A DNA stretch of 17,403 nt from Kiritimatiellia bacterium (GTDB lineage Bacteria > Verrucomicrobiota > Kiritimatiellia > SLAD01): positions 1 to 17,403 of the forward strand of contig SLCI01000057.1 of assembly GCA_007125875.1 (NCBI GenBank), given 5' to 3'. The position numbers and the translations under genes were made by a program. The stretch's first letter is position 1, and each line of letters begins with the position of its first letter. The notes below the pieces were generated by a model. That model saw nothing but the letters and a program-made list of their open reading frames with translations. It was not told the DNA's origin and did no database searches. Shown piece after piece: positions 8,089 to 15,852 of this stretch.

Positions 8089-9450
8089 ATGAGCAAGAAG
8101 GCGAAAATTCTGATTGTTGACGACGAGAAAAGCACGCGTGATGGCTTGGCACGGGCGCTGCAACGTCAATATGACGTGCACGTGGCCGGTGACGGCATGG
8201 CAGCGCTGGAGTTGCTCGATCAGCAACCGGTTGATGTTGTCTTGAGCGATTTGCGGATGCCTGGGATGGACGGCTTAACCCTGATTCAGCGGATTTTAGC
8301 CAAGACTCCGCAACCTGCCTGTATCCTGTTGACTGCATACGGCAGCATCGACACCGCCGTCGAGGCGATCAAGCGCGGCGCCACCGATTTCCTTACGAAA
8401 CCCGTGAATTTGGATGAACTGGACATGCGTATTCAGGGCGCGTTACGCGCCCGCACAATGGAAAAGGAAAATCGGGAGCTGCGCCAGCAACTCGATAGCC
8501 GTTTCGGCCTTGAAAGTCTGATCGGTCAATCGCCCGGTCTGGAGGAGGTGCTGGATACGATTCGGCAAGTTGCGCCCTCGCGGGCAAACGTAATGATTCA
8601 AGGTGAGACGGGCACCGGCAAAGAATTAGTCGCGCGCGCTATTCATCGTCTCAGCCCGCGGGCCAAAGCGCCCTTGATTACGGTGCACTGCGCCGCATTG
8701 CCGACAAACTTGTTGGAGAGCGAGTTGTTTGGGCACGAAAAGGGCGCCTTCACCGGAGCCACAGAACGTCGTCAGGGCCGTTTTGAGTTAGCTGATGGCG
8801 GTAGCATCTTTTTGGATGAGATTGGCGAGATTGATACCACCGTGCAGGTGAAGATTCTGCGCGTATTGGAAGAGCGCGCCTTCGAGCGAGTGGGGGGACA
8901 CGATACACTCGAGGTGGACGTGCGATTGATTGCGGCCACGAATAAAGATCTTGAGGCGATGGTCAAAGAGGGCACTTTCCGCGAAGATCTATTTTATCGG
9001 CTGAATGTGGTGACGATTGCGTTGCCTCCCTTGCGCGAGCGGCGCGAGGATATTCCCTTGTTGATGCAGAAGTTTCTCGATGAGTTCAATCAAGAAAATA
9101 GCAAGTCGATCGAAGGCTTTACGTCGGATTGTCAGCAAGCGTTGATCAGCTATGACTGGCCCGGAAACATCCGCGAGCTGCGCAACGTTGTCGAGCGCAT
9201 GGTCGTGTTGGCGCGACAGGAGCGTTTAACGGTGCGCGACCTGCCCGCACACATGCGTAAGGGCGCGGACGAACCTGCGCCGGTCGCGGTCATGCCGAAT
9301 ATGTCGTTGGACGAAGTGGAAAAGAATATGATTCTGCGGGCGTTGGAAGCCCATCAGGGTAATCGTACCAAGGCCGCTGAACAGCTTGGTATCAGTCGTC
9401 GCACCCTGCATCGTAAGCTAAACGAGTATGGACTGCGTGCCGATGAGTGA
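8089..9450 (+). CDS. Sigma-54-dependent response regulator, NtrC family
   Basis: This 453-aa transcriptional activator has three domains. The receiver (1-~120) has the acidic pair Asp11-Asp12, phosphoacceptor Asp54 (VLSDLRMPGMDG), Thr82 and Lys104. The AAA+ domain (~143-375) has Walker A GETGTGKE (172-179), a GAFTGA loop (219-224) that contacts sigma-54, and Walker B FLDEIGE (Asp243-Glu244). The C-terminal Fis-type helix-turn-helix is NRTKAAEQLGISRRTLHRKL. All key residues are intact, so it should be a working sigma-54 activator phosphorylated by the kinase 5 nt upstream. The start ATG has AGAGG only 2 nt away, overlapping the kinase stop region, which implies coupled translation. Its targets are unknown; two candidate -24/-12 sites lie in this window. 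Confidence 0.97.
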   Translation: MSKKAKILIVDDEKSTRDGLARALQRQYDVHVAGDGMAALELLDQQPVDVVLSDLRMPGMDGLTLIQRILAKTPQPACILLTAYGSIDTAVEAIKRGATDFLTKPVNLDELDMRIQGALRARTMEKENRELRQQLDSRFGLESLIGQSPGLEEVLDTIRQVAPSRANVMIQGETGTGKELVARAIHRLSPRAKAPLITVHCAALPTNLLESELFGHEKGAFTGATERRQGRFELADGGSIFLDEIGEIDTTVQVKILRVLEERAFERVGGHDTLEVDVRLIAATNKDLEAMVKEGTFREDLFYRLNVVTIALPPLRERREDIPLLMQKFLDEFNQENSKSIEGFTSDCQQALISYDWPGNIRELRNVVERMVVLARQERLTVRDLPAHMRKGADEPAPVAVMPNMSLDEVEKNMILRALEAHQGNRTKAAEQLGISRRTLHRKLNEYGLRADE

Positions 9451-9547
9451 TGCCAGCTGCGAATTCTCTTCGTCACATTCTCTGGGCAACACGGAGGTTG
9501 CCCCTCCAGTGGGCATTAAAAGTGACTAGATCCTGCAGGTGCATCCC

Positions 9548-9572
9548 GGAGGGACGCGCTCCGTCGCGTCCG
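9548..9572. repeat. GGACGCG hairpin repeat
   Basis: This is a perfect 7-bp stem, GGACGCG/CGCGTCC (9552-9558 with 9565-9571), around a CTCCGT loop, in the gap between convergent genes. I have the impression of having met this GGAGGGACGCGCTCC type of sequence in PVC-group intergenic regions, but I cannot verify that. It may also serve as a bidirectional transcription end, though no T-run follows. Confidence 0.65.
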
Positions 9573-9629
9573 CCGAGAATGGACCGAAATGTCTTGGAAA
9601 CTGGAGTAAGGGGCGCGCCTCAAAATATC

Positions 9630-9706
9630 CTGTAGCCGTGGCTTCGCTGTAGGCGCGGACGATGACCGCGCATTTGAAGGGCCGCGCTCACCGCGCGCGG
9701 CTACAG
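9630..9706. repeat. GTAGC-family repeat unit, copy 3
   Basis: A 77-bp unit is bounded by perfect 9-bp inverted repeats CTGTAGCCG (9630-9638) and CGGCTACAG (9698-9706). It contains a nested hairpin GCCGCGC/GCGCGGC (9681-9687 with 9695-9701). The GTAGC...GCTAC boundaries match copy 2 at 3699-3763, so it belongs to the same interspersed family although the interior has diverged. It ends 6 bp from the stop codon of the glycosyltransferase gene. Confidence 0.7.
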
Positions 9707-9711
9707 TTTTC

Positions 9712-10827
9712 CTAATCTGCGCCAAGGCATTGCCTGATGCTGGTCGCCAAATTATCAATGAAGTTCTGTATGCTGAACGTTTCGGCCTGTCGCCGAATGC
9801 GGGCCGGATCCCACTTCGTTGCCGCGCAACGATTAATCGCGTCACTCAAGGAGTCGACCGTTTGTTCCGGGAAGAAAATGGCGGTTTCTTGATCGATTAG
9901 CGTTTCTGTTGCGCCGCCCTGCGCATACGCCACAACAGGTTTGCCGCAGGCTTGTGCCTCTACCGGTACAATCCCAAAATCCTCCTCACCGGGGAAGATT
10001 AACATCCGGCAACGCTGATACAGTGCGAGGATTTCATCGTCTGTTTTCCAGCCCAGAAAAGTCACACTGGGCCCCGCAGCTTGTTTTAGTTGCTCGTACT
10101 CGGTGCCAGTACCAACCACAACAAGAGGATAGCCGGATTGCGTATAGGCGCTCACGGCCAAATCAACGCGCTTGTAAGGGACAAGGGCGGATACGATCAG
10201 GTCGTAGCCGTCATGTCCCGACTCGCCAGGGTGACAGCGCTCGGTATCGACCGGCGGATACACGACATCCGCATTGCGCGCATAATACTTTTCGATCCGG
10301 CGCCGGACGTGATGACTGATCGCCACAAATCGATCCACCTCCTGCGCACGTGCGTAATCCCATCGGCGCAGGTAATGCAACAAGGGTTTCAGCACTGCTT
10401 TTTTAAGTGGATTCCGGCCAAAATATTCGTCGTAGAATGTCCAAGCGTAGCGCATGGGCGTAAAGCAATAGCACAAGTGGCGTGCACCGGATGGGCGGGG
10501 CAATCCCTTGGCGACGCAATGGCTGGTGCTGATCAATAAGTCGGCAGGTTCCGGTGTGAAACGCGCAATGGCCCAAGGATGAAACGGCAGGAAGTAGCGA
10601 TACGTTCGATATATGTTCGGAATGCGCTGCATCGGTGACGTGCGAATCGTGTGCCGATTAATGCGCTCGCTGACGCTGTCCGGATTGTGCAGCAGCGTGT
10701 ACAGCACGGCCTCCGGAAATCCGTCGCATAACAATTCCAAGACCCGTTCGCCGCCCCGCATGCCGGTTAACCAGTCATGCGACAGCGCAACGCGTAGATT
10801 TTGCCAGTCCGAGGGAAACTCATTCAT
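9712..10827 (-). CDS. Glycosyltransferase family 4 (GT-B fold)
   Basis: This 371-aa retaining glycosyltransferase transfers a sugar from a nucleotide donor, probably in cell-surface polysaccharide or lipopolysaccharide synthesis. The N-terminal half begins with VALSHDWLTGMRGGERVLE, with the acceptor-side GG loop typical of GT4 enzymes. The C-terminal half has the donor-binding EX7E motif (Glu282 and Glu290 in EDFGIVPVE) followed by ACGKPVVAYAQGGATET. The VSALVPYKRVDLAV strand at the domain junction is typical of mannosyltransferase-like members, but donor and acceptor cannot be assigned. No signal or membrane segment is seen. Its ATG overlaps the stop of the ABC-F gene as ATGA, so the pair is an operon with coupled translation. 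Identity at family level is secure. Confidence 0.93.
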   Translation of the reverse strand: MNEFPSDWQNLRVALSHDWLTGMRGGERVLELLCDGFPEAVLYTLLHNPDSVSERINRHTIRTSPMQRIPNIYRTYRYFLPFHPWAIARFTPEPADLLISTSHCVAKGLPRPSGARHLCYCFTPMRYAWTFYDEYFGRNPLKKAVLKPLLHYLRRWDYARAQEVDRFVAISHHVRRRIEKYYARNADVVYPPVDTERCHPGESGHDGYDLIVSALVPYKRVDLAVSAYTQSGYPLVVVGTGTEYEQLKQAAGPSVTFLGWKTDDEILALYQRCRMLIFPGEEDFGIVPVEAQACGKPVVAYAQGGATETLIDQETAIFFPEQTVDSLSDAINRCAATKWDPARIRRQAETFSIQNFIDNLATSIRQCLGAD

Positions 10828-12779
10828 TGCAATACCGTCGCCCGTTCTGCGTCCAACGCCTCAATCTCCAGTGCTGCCTCTTCCCAAATGCGCGTGGACT
10901 CCTCGATTTGTGCCGGCAAATAACTCAAGCGCTGATTGATTTCAGCAAACGAAAGCGAGCGATCCCCCGCATCCATGTTCTCTACCAAATCGGCTTGTTC
11001 CGCTTCGAGCCGCTCAATCCGGGCCTCGGCCTCGCGCATACATTTCTCGAGTTTGCGCCGCCGCGCGCTGGTTTCACGAATATATTCGGCCCGCGCCCGT
11101 TTTTGCTCTTTCCGTGATGGCTGCGGTTGATCGACATCCTGCGTGCGGGGAGCTACCGACGTTTCCGTTGCCCCCGAACTCTTCTCTTTGTAATACGCGT
11201 AATCACCGGGATATCGCGTAATGCCGGGTGGCGTCATAGCAATGATGTTGGTCGCCACACGTTCCACGAATTCGACATCATGGCTGACGAAATAGAGCGT
11301 GCCTTCGTATGACATCAACGCGTCTTCTAATGCTTCACGAGCATGGATATCCAAGTGGGTCGTCGGCTCATCCAAAATCAGGAAGTTCGGCGGTTTGATG
11401 AGCAGGCGCGCAAAAGCCAGTCGAATCTTCTCGCCACCGCTGAGCACGCCAACAGACTTCTCAATTGCGTCGCCTGAAAAACCGAACCCACCCAACAAGG
11501 TGCGAATCTGCTGTTCATGAATGTCTGATGCCGTGGCCTTGATAATTTGGAAGGCGGTCTGCTCGGCGGGCATGGACTCTGCAAAGTCCTGGGTTTGATA
11601 GCCGGGCACGACCTTATGACCGACCACGCGGCGCCCTTCACTCAGTGATAGGCTGCCTGCCAACATTCTGAGTAGCGTTGTTTTCCCCAGCCCATTTAAG
11701 CCAACGAGCGCGGTCTTCTCGCCGCGCTGAACGGACATGTTTACACCGCGCAGGACCCAGTTGTCGCCATCATAGGTCAGGCCCGCATTTTCCAGTCGCA
11801 TCACCTCTGTGCCGCAATGCGGCGGGGCAGCGATACGAATTCGGCCTCGCGTCATCAGTTCGTCCGGCAGCTCAACGGACTCCATCTTTTCGAGCATCTT
11901 GATGCGACTTTGGACCTGTGTTGCTTTGGTGTTTTTGGCGCGGAAACGCTCGATGAATCGCTCCACTTGCTTTCGCTTCTGATCCTGATTCTTCTTTTGA
12001 GCCAGCATCTGCTCGTGGCGCAGCACACGGGTCTGCATGTACATGTCGTAGGAACCACTATACGCCGTACAGCGGCCTGCATTGATCTCGAGGGTATCCG
12101 TCGTTAGCGTGTTGAGTAGATAACGATCATGCGAAATCAACACCAGCGTTCCCTGAAAAGAGCGGAGAAAGCGTTGCAGCCATTCCACTGCAGGCAGGTC
12201 GAGGTAGTTGGAGGGTTCGTCCAGCAGTAACAGATCGGGGTCACCAATCAGGACACGGGCAAGCTCCGCACGCATCTGCCAGCCTCCGCTGAACGCGCTC
12301 AAGGGGCGCTCGAGCGCATCAGCCGCGAATCCCAAACCACCCAATGCCGCATCGGCCTGAGCGCGAAGCGTATAGCCGCCGAGCTCCTCGAATCGTGTTT
12401 GAACATGGCCTAGCTCGCGCAGCCAGCGATCGCGATCTTGATGATCAGGTTGCTCTTGTAAGTCGTGTTCCAGTGTATGGAGCCGCTCTTCGAGTGTGCG
12501 CAATTCCGGGATAGCATCTGCAACATACTCGGCTACAGGCGTTTGGACGTCTTGATTGTTCAGTACCTGTCTGAGATAACCCATCCGAAGGCCCGATTGT
12601 ATAATCACCTCGCCTTTGTCCGGTGTGCTGGCTCCGGTAATGAGATTGAAGAGCGTGGATTTGCCGGCACCATTCGGCCCAACAACACCGATCCGGTTGC
12701 CGGGCAAAATCCGGAGATCGGCTTCCTGCAAGACATCTTGGGGACCGTAATGTTTAGACACCGCTTTGAACTCAATCAT
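10824..12779 (-). CDS. ABC-F family ATPase (ribosome-associated type)
   Basis: This 651-aa protein has two ABC ATPase domains in one chain and no membrane segments, the hallmark of ABC-F proteins that act at the ribosome E site. Domain 1 has Walker A GPNGAGKS (34-41), signature FSGGWQMR and Walker B LLLLDEPSNYLDL. Domain 2 has GLNGLGKTT, LSGGEKIRLAFARLL and FLILDEPTTHLDI. Between them a charged helical linker (KKNQDQKRKQVERFIERFRA region) corresponds to the tRNA-interacting arm. The last ~110 residues are a charged coiled coil, as in Uup/YdiF-type members rather than EttA. An in-frame TTG at 12815 extends the frame, but the ATG at 12779 gives the standard beginning MIEFKAVSKHYG and is used. 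Upstream is a candidate -24/-12 promoter; downstream is the coupled glycosyltransferase. The exact subfamily, and whether it confers antibiotic protection, is unclear. Confidence 0.94.
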   Translation of the reverse strand: MIEFKAVSKHYGPQDVLQEADLRILPGNRIGVVGPNGAGKSTLFNLITGASTPDKGEVIIQSGLRMGYLRQVLNNQDVQTPVAEYVADAIPELRTLEERLHTLEHDLQEQPDHQDRDRWLRELGHVQTRFEELGGYTLRAQADAALGGLGFAADALERPLSAFSGGWQMRAELARVLIGDPDLLLLDEPSNYLDLPAVEWLQRFLRSFQGTLVLISHDRYLLNTLTTDTLEINAGRCTAYSGSYDMYMQTRVLRHEQMLAQKKNQDQKRKQVERFIERFRAKNTKATQVQSRIKMLEKMESVELPDELMTRGRIRIAAPPHCGTEVMRLENAGLTYDGDNWVLRGVNMSVQRGEKTALVGLNGLGKTTLLRMLAGSLSLSEGRRVVGHKVVPGYQTQDFAESMPAEQTAFQIIKATASDIHEQQIRTLLGGFGFSGDAIEKSVGVLSGGEKIRLAFARLLIKPPNFLILDEPTTHLDIHAREALEDALMSYEGTLYFVSHDVEFVERVATNIIAMTPPGITRYPGDYAYYKEKSSGATETSVAPRTQDVDQPQPSRKEQKRARAEYIRETSARRRKLEKCMREAEARIERLEAEQADLVENMDAGDRSLSFAEINQRLSYLPAQIEESTRIWEEAALEIEALDAERATVLQ

Positions 12780-12798
12780 GGCGCGGAGGATAGCGACT

Positions 12799-12814
12799 TG
12801 CACGCCGAGTGCCA
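12799..12814 (-). promoter_or_regulatory. Candidate sigma-54 (-24/-12) promoter of the ABC-F/glycosyltransferase operon
   Basis: On the minus strand, TGGCAC-TCGGC-GTGCA (12814 down to 12799) keeps the GG and GC doublets at the correct distance and differs from TGGCACRNNNNTTGCW at two positions. Transcription would begin about 10 nt before the ATG at 12779, giving a very short leader. This argues against use of the TTG at 12815, which lies on the promoter. It lies in the 103-bp gap between divergent genes. Confidence 0.35.
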
Positions 12815-12882
12815 AGTTTACTTGCAGATCCGGTGCCGTACGAAAGGTTGCATTTCATTCTTTGTTCGGTAGTCTGCACGCC

Positions 12883-14841
12883 ATGAAAAATAAACGGATT
12901 GAGCCACAACGATTTGGGTGGCGGGAGGCATCGCTACTGGCGATTCAGCCAGCCGGTTGGTTACGGGATAGTCTCAAGCGTCAGCGGAAAGGGTTAACTG
13001 GGCATCTCGCTGTAGCGGGCTATCCGTTTGACACAAAAGGCTGGCTACATGAAGAAATCCCGCTCGGGCCCCGAGGCGGAGTGGGGTGGTGGCCATTTGA
13101 GCAATATGCGTATTGGATTGATGGGCAAATACGATGTGGTTTGCTGTTAGGAGACGGATCGTTAAAGAAGCGGGCACGCCGACAGCTTGATCACGTCTTG
13201 AGCCATCCTGACAAAGACGGTTATCTCGGGCCACAAGCTCTCAAAGCGCTTCAAGGTGGTCGCCCGTCCGAGCGCTGGCCGCATGCGGTCCTGTTTCGCG
13301 CAATTATGGCGGATTACGATGAACGTCCTTCCAAGACCACGCTAAATCGGCTCGTGAAGCACTATCTGTCGGAGACCGCGCCACATGATCAAACACGCAA
13401 TGTCTGCAATGTGGAAATTATGGCTTGGCTCTACGAGCGCACCGGCGATGAGCGCTTGCGCGATCTGGCATTGAAATCCTATCGCAGCTATCAACGCAAA
13501 GCGGGCCGGAGTAATGCCACGATCACAAAAATGCTTAGCGACGAGCGGGCAGGGGATCACGGTCCAACCTACATGGAATTATTCAAATTGGGCGCGGTCT
13601 TGTATCGTATTACGGGCAATCGCCGCTATCTGCGCGCGTCATGCAATGCGCAGCGTAAGCTGGAGCGTGACCACGTGCTGGCGGACGGCGTGCCCAGCGC
13701 GACCGAGCACATGCGTGGGATTTACAGCGAGGCGGGGCACGAGACGTGCGTTATCACCGATTACCTCTGGAGCTTGGGTGTCTTGTTGGCCGCGACGGGC
13801 GACACGCGCTACGCCGATGCAATGGAGCGCATTGTGTTTAACGCCTTGCCGGGCGCGGTTACGTCCGACTTCAAGTCGCTGCAATATTTTTCCGGGCCGA
13901 ACCAAGTAGTGGCGGATGCGATGAGTAATCATCATCCACACGGTAAAGGGCGGGCGCATATCAGTTATCGCCCCAATCCTGCCACTGAATGTTGTCCGGC
14001 GAATGTACATCGTGCCTTGCCCGCTTATATCGGTCGTATGTGGATGACCGACGAAAAAGGTGGCATCGTTGCCGCCTTGTTGGGACCGGGTAAGTTCGAG
14101 ACGCGAATTAACAATCGCAAGGTGACCATCGAACAGGAAACCGATTACCCATTTGATCAGCGCATCAAGTTCAGCATAAGGCTGCGCACGTCAATGAACT
14201 TTAAGTTTTCGATTCGGATTCCCGCATGGTGTCATTCGGCGCGACTGTGGGTAAATGGTCGAGCGTCCAAAAGGGAGTTGAAGCCGGGGAGCTTTGTCGA
14301 ACTACGTCGTCAATGGAAGTCGGGTGACGTGGTTGAACTGGAGCTGCCGCGTGAGTGCATTCTACGGCCCGGTCCCGAGAAAAGTGTCAGTATCGAGTAT
14401 GGGCCTTTGGTGCTGGCCTTGCCTGTTGACGAGGAGCGCACGATTGAAACAGGCGATGATCGTTCGACATCAAGCTTCCCGGCATGGTCCATGCGGCCGG
14501 TGAGCGCATGGAATTATGGCGTTCAGCGCCGTACGCTGAAAAAAGCCTTTAAAGAAGGCGCAATTGAGCGTCCGCTGAAGGGAAATCCCTGGGATATAGA
14601 GCATACGCCGATCCGCTTGCATGTCCCGGCGCGTCAGATCGCAGGTTGGCGACTGCAGCAGAAAAAGAAGTTGGTGATGAAGTGGGGGAAGCATCGGCAC
14701 GTGGTCGAAGGTGACATGCGATTCATGCCTCCGTTGCCCAGCGCGGCCGTTAGGGCGAAAGCAAGAAAGCGTGAAGAGCTGGTCGAACTGGTTCCATATG
14801 GTGCGACCTGCCTGCGTCTGACCTGGTTCCCGCTCCTGTAG
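12883..14841 (+). CDS. GH127/DUF1680-family glycosidase (beta-L-arabinofuranosidase-like)
   Basis: This 652-aa enzyme resembles the DUF1680/GH127 family, (alpha/alpha)6-barrel hydrolases known for removing beta-L-arabinofuranose using a zinc-bound cysteine nucleophile. The zinc/nucleophile set is visible: HETC (Glu287, Cys289) and ECCPANVHR (Cys370, Cys371). Glu275 in ATEHM, 12 residues before Glu287, is the likely acid/base by position; in characterised GH127 enzymes the spacing is 16, so this is a shorter, divergent loop. The C-terminal ~250 residues look like beta-sandwich (FSIRIPAWC, VELELP, YGPLVLALP). No signal peptide is present, so it is probably cytoplasmic. The frame can be extended to 12766 but would overlap the divergent ABC-F gene; MKNKRIEPQ at 12883 is preferred despite a weak ribosome site. 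Substrate specificity is uncertain because the family includes several activities. Confidence 0.88.
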   Translation: MKNKRIEPQRFGWREASLLAIQPAGWLRDSLKRQRKGLTGHLAVAGYPFDTKGWLHEEIPLGPRGGVGWWPFEQYAYWIDGQIRCGLLLGDGSLKKRARRQLDHVLSHPDKDGYLGPQALKALQGGRPSERWPHAVLFRAIMADYDERPSKTTLNRLVKHYLSETAPHDQTRNVCNVEIMAWLYERTGDERLRDLALKSYRSYQRKAGRSNATITKMLSDERAGDHGPTYMELFKLGAVLYRITGNRRYLRASCNAQRKLERDHVLADGVPSATEHMRGIYSEAGHETCVITDYLWSLGVLLAATGDTRYADAMERIVFNALPGAVTSDFKSLQYFSGPNQVVADAMSNHHPHGKGRAHISYRPNPATECCPANVHRALPAYIGRMWMTDEKGGIVAALLGPGKFETRINNRKVTIEQETDYPFDQRIKFSIRLRTSMNFKFSIRIPAWCHSARLWVNGRASKRELKPGSFVELRRQWKSGDVVELELPRECILRPGPEKSVSIEYGPLVLALPVDEERTIETGDDRSTSSFPAWSMRPVSAWNYGVQRRTLKKAFKEGAIERPLKGNPWDIEHTPIRLHVPARQIAGWRLQQKKKLVMKWGKHRHVVEGDMRFMPPLPSAAVRAKARKREELVELVPYGATCLRLTWFPLL

Positions 14842-14846
14842 GGAGA

Positions 14847-15398
14847 TCAGCTTTTAGCGCAGATCATGCTTTTGGCGAGCTCGCTGGCTTTGTCCGGTCC
14901 GTTTTCCGTCTTTACCAAGGTCAATGCAAATTCGAACGTCGTGCCGGGGCCTTGGCTCGTGATGAAGTTGCCATCGATCACTACGCGGTCTGGCGAACGA
15001 CGCGTGTCACCTAGCCGCTCGGCCACAGATGGGTGCGACGTGATGGCTTGACCACGCAGGAGGCCGGCCGCATGCAATACGGTAGGGGCGGCACAAATGG
15101 CACCAATCTTCTTTTTCGCCCGCGCATGTGTTTGTAGTGCCTGTAGCACGCGTTGATCTGCGATTAGTCGTTGGGTGCCGGGCAGCCCCCCAGGCAGAAT
15201 CAGCCAATCGAATGTGTCTGCGTCGACTTCATTCCAGACCTTATCCGGAACCAGTACCACCCCGCGAGAGGCCGTGACGGGATCAGATTTCAGACCCACC
15301 GAAACCACATCCCACTCTGCGCGACGCAGGACATCAATTATGATGACGGCTTCCATTTCTTCCACACCATCAGCTAAAAGTACCATTGCTCTTGGCAT
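14847..15398 (-). CDS. DJ-1/PfpI family protein (DJ-1/ThiJ-like)
   Basis: This 183-aa protein matches DJ-1 closely in length and layout. The N-terminus GVEEMEAVIIIDVLRRA mirrors the DJ-1 GAEEMET region, with Glu16 equivalent to DJ-1 Glu18. The nucleophile elbow is GAICAAPTVLHAAGLL with Cys102 (equivalent to Cys106), and TSHPSV supplies His122 (equivalent to His126). Members are redox-sensing or glyoxalase/deglycase-like proteins; which activity applies here cannot be read from sequence. The start at 15398 has AGGAGA 7 nt upstream. It lies at the end of the minus-strand STAS-NERD cluster, from which it is separated by the four-helix-bundle block, and it meets the GH127 stop codon tail to tail with 5 nt between them. 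The ribosome site and first codons are imperfectly duplicated beyond the inserted block (15901-15923). Confidence 0.93.
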   Translation of the reverse strand: MPRAMVLLADGVEEMEAVIIIDVLRRAEWDVVSVGLKSDPVTASRGVVLVPDKVWNEVDADTFDWLILPGGLPGTQRLIADQRVLQALQTHARAKKKIGAICAAPTVLHAAGLLRGQAITSHPSVAERLGDTRRSPDRVVIDGNFITSQGPGTTFEFALTLVKTENGPDKASELAKSMICAKS

Positions 15399-15415
15399 CG
15401 TCTTATCTCCTGTCT

Positions 15416-15446
15416 GATATCCTCATCGTAATCCTAATCTTAATCT
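15416..15446. repeat. Left inverted repeat with TCNTAA hexamers
   Basis: GATATCCTCA is followed by TCGTAA, TCCTAA, TCTTAA and TCTG, which is three tandem copies of TCNTAA with a variable third base. It is the inverted counterpart of 15858-15893. The stop codon of the four-helix-bundle gene falls inside it. Confidence 0.75.
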
Positions 15447-15835
15447 GTTTTTACGTCATAAGAAATTGTATCTTCATGGAGGCGATGGGCCGAATTGCTC
15501 CGAATCAACCCTACAAGCATTGATACAATTCGCACGAGTGCTTCTTTGCCGGTGTCGGCCGAATCAATTCGCTTTTTAGCGGCCAATACATCCAGGCAAG
15601 CGGCACATTCCAATGCGGAACCGCGGGCTATGTCGAAATATCGACATCTGTCAGTAGGCGTGTACTTCCCGTTACCCTCAGCAATATTTAAGGGTATAGA
15701 AGTCGAAGCTCGGTCCAGTTGATTATGCACCGCAAGATTCTTGGGTATGCTCTCGAGCAGTACGTCAACCCAGGTAACAAACCGGATGGCTTCCTGGTAG
15801 ACATCCAGCTTTTCGTGATCAAAGCGCGCCTTCAT
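15440..15835 (-). CDS. Four-helix-bundle protein (S23 / 23S rRNA intervening-sequence family)
   Basis: This 131-aa protein is of the four-helix-bundle family first known from ORFs inside 23S rRNA intervening sequences and related to Avd, the accessory protein of diversity-generating retroelements. Family features visible: an N-terminal FDHEKLDVYQEAIRFVTWV helix, the central LDRASTSIPLNIAEGNGKY segment (the most conserved family signature), RYFDIARGSALECAACLDVL, and a fourth helix ending near residue 120. No catalytic residues are expected; related proteins bind nucleic acid. The start at 15835 has no strong ribosome site and may depend on a 17-codon leader ORF ending 17 nt upstream. The final codons and TAA lie in the left inverted repeat. 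No 23S rRNA gene or reverse transcriptase is nearby, so this is a free-standing chromosomal copy of unknown role. Confidence 0.92.
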   Translation of the reverse strand: MKARFDHEKLDVYQEAIRFVTWVDVLLESIPKNLAVHNQLDRASTSIPLNIAEGNGKYTPTDRCRYFDIARGSALECAACLDVLAAKKRIDSADTGKEALVRIVSMLVGLIRSNSAHRLHEDTISYDVKTD

Positions 15836-15852
15836 TTACTGGAAGAGCTCAT

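Noticed and set aside
11678..12107. Plus-strand open frames inside the ABC-F gene
   Set aside because: They are antisense to conserved Walker and signature motifs of the ABC-F protein and have no ribosome site.
12766..12882. 39-codon N-terminal extension of the GH127 gene
   Set aside because: It would overlap the divergent ABC-F start and both promoter regions, and its sequence (Arg/Ser/Thr-rich) is unlike the family; MKNKRIEPQ at 12883 is a natural start.
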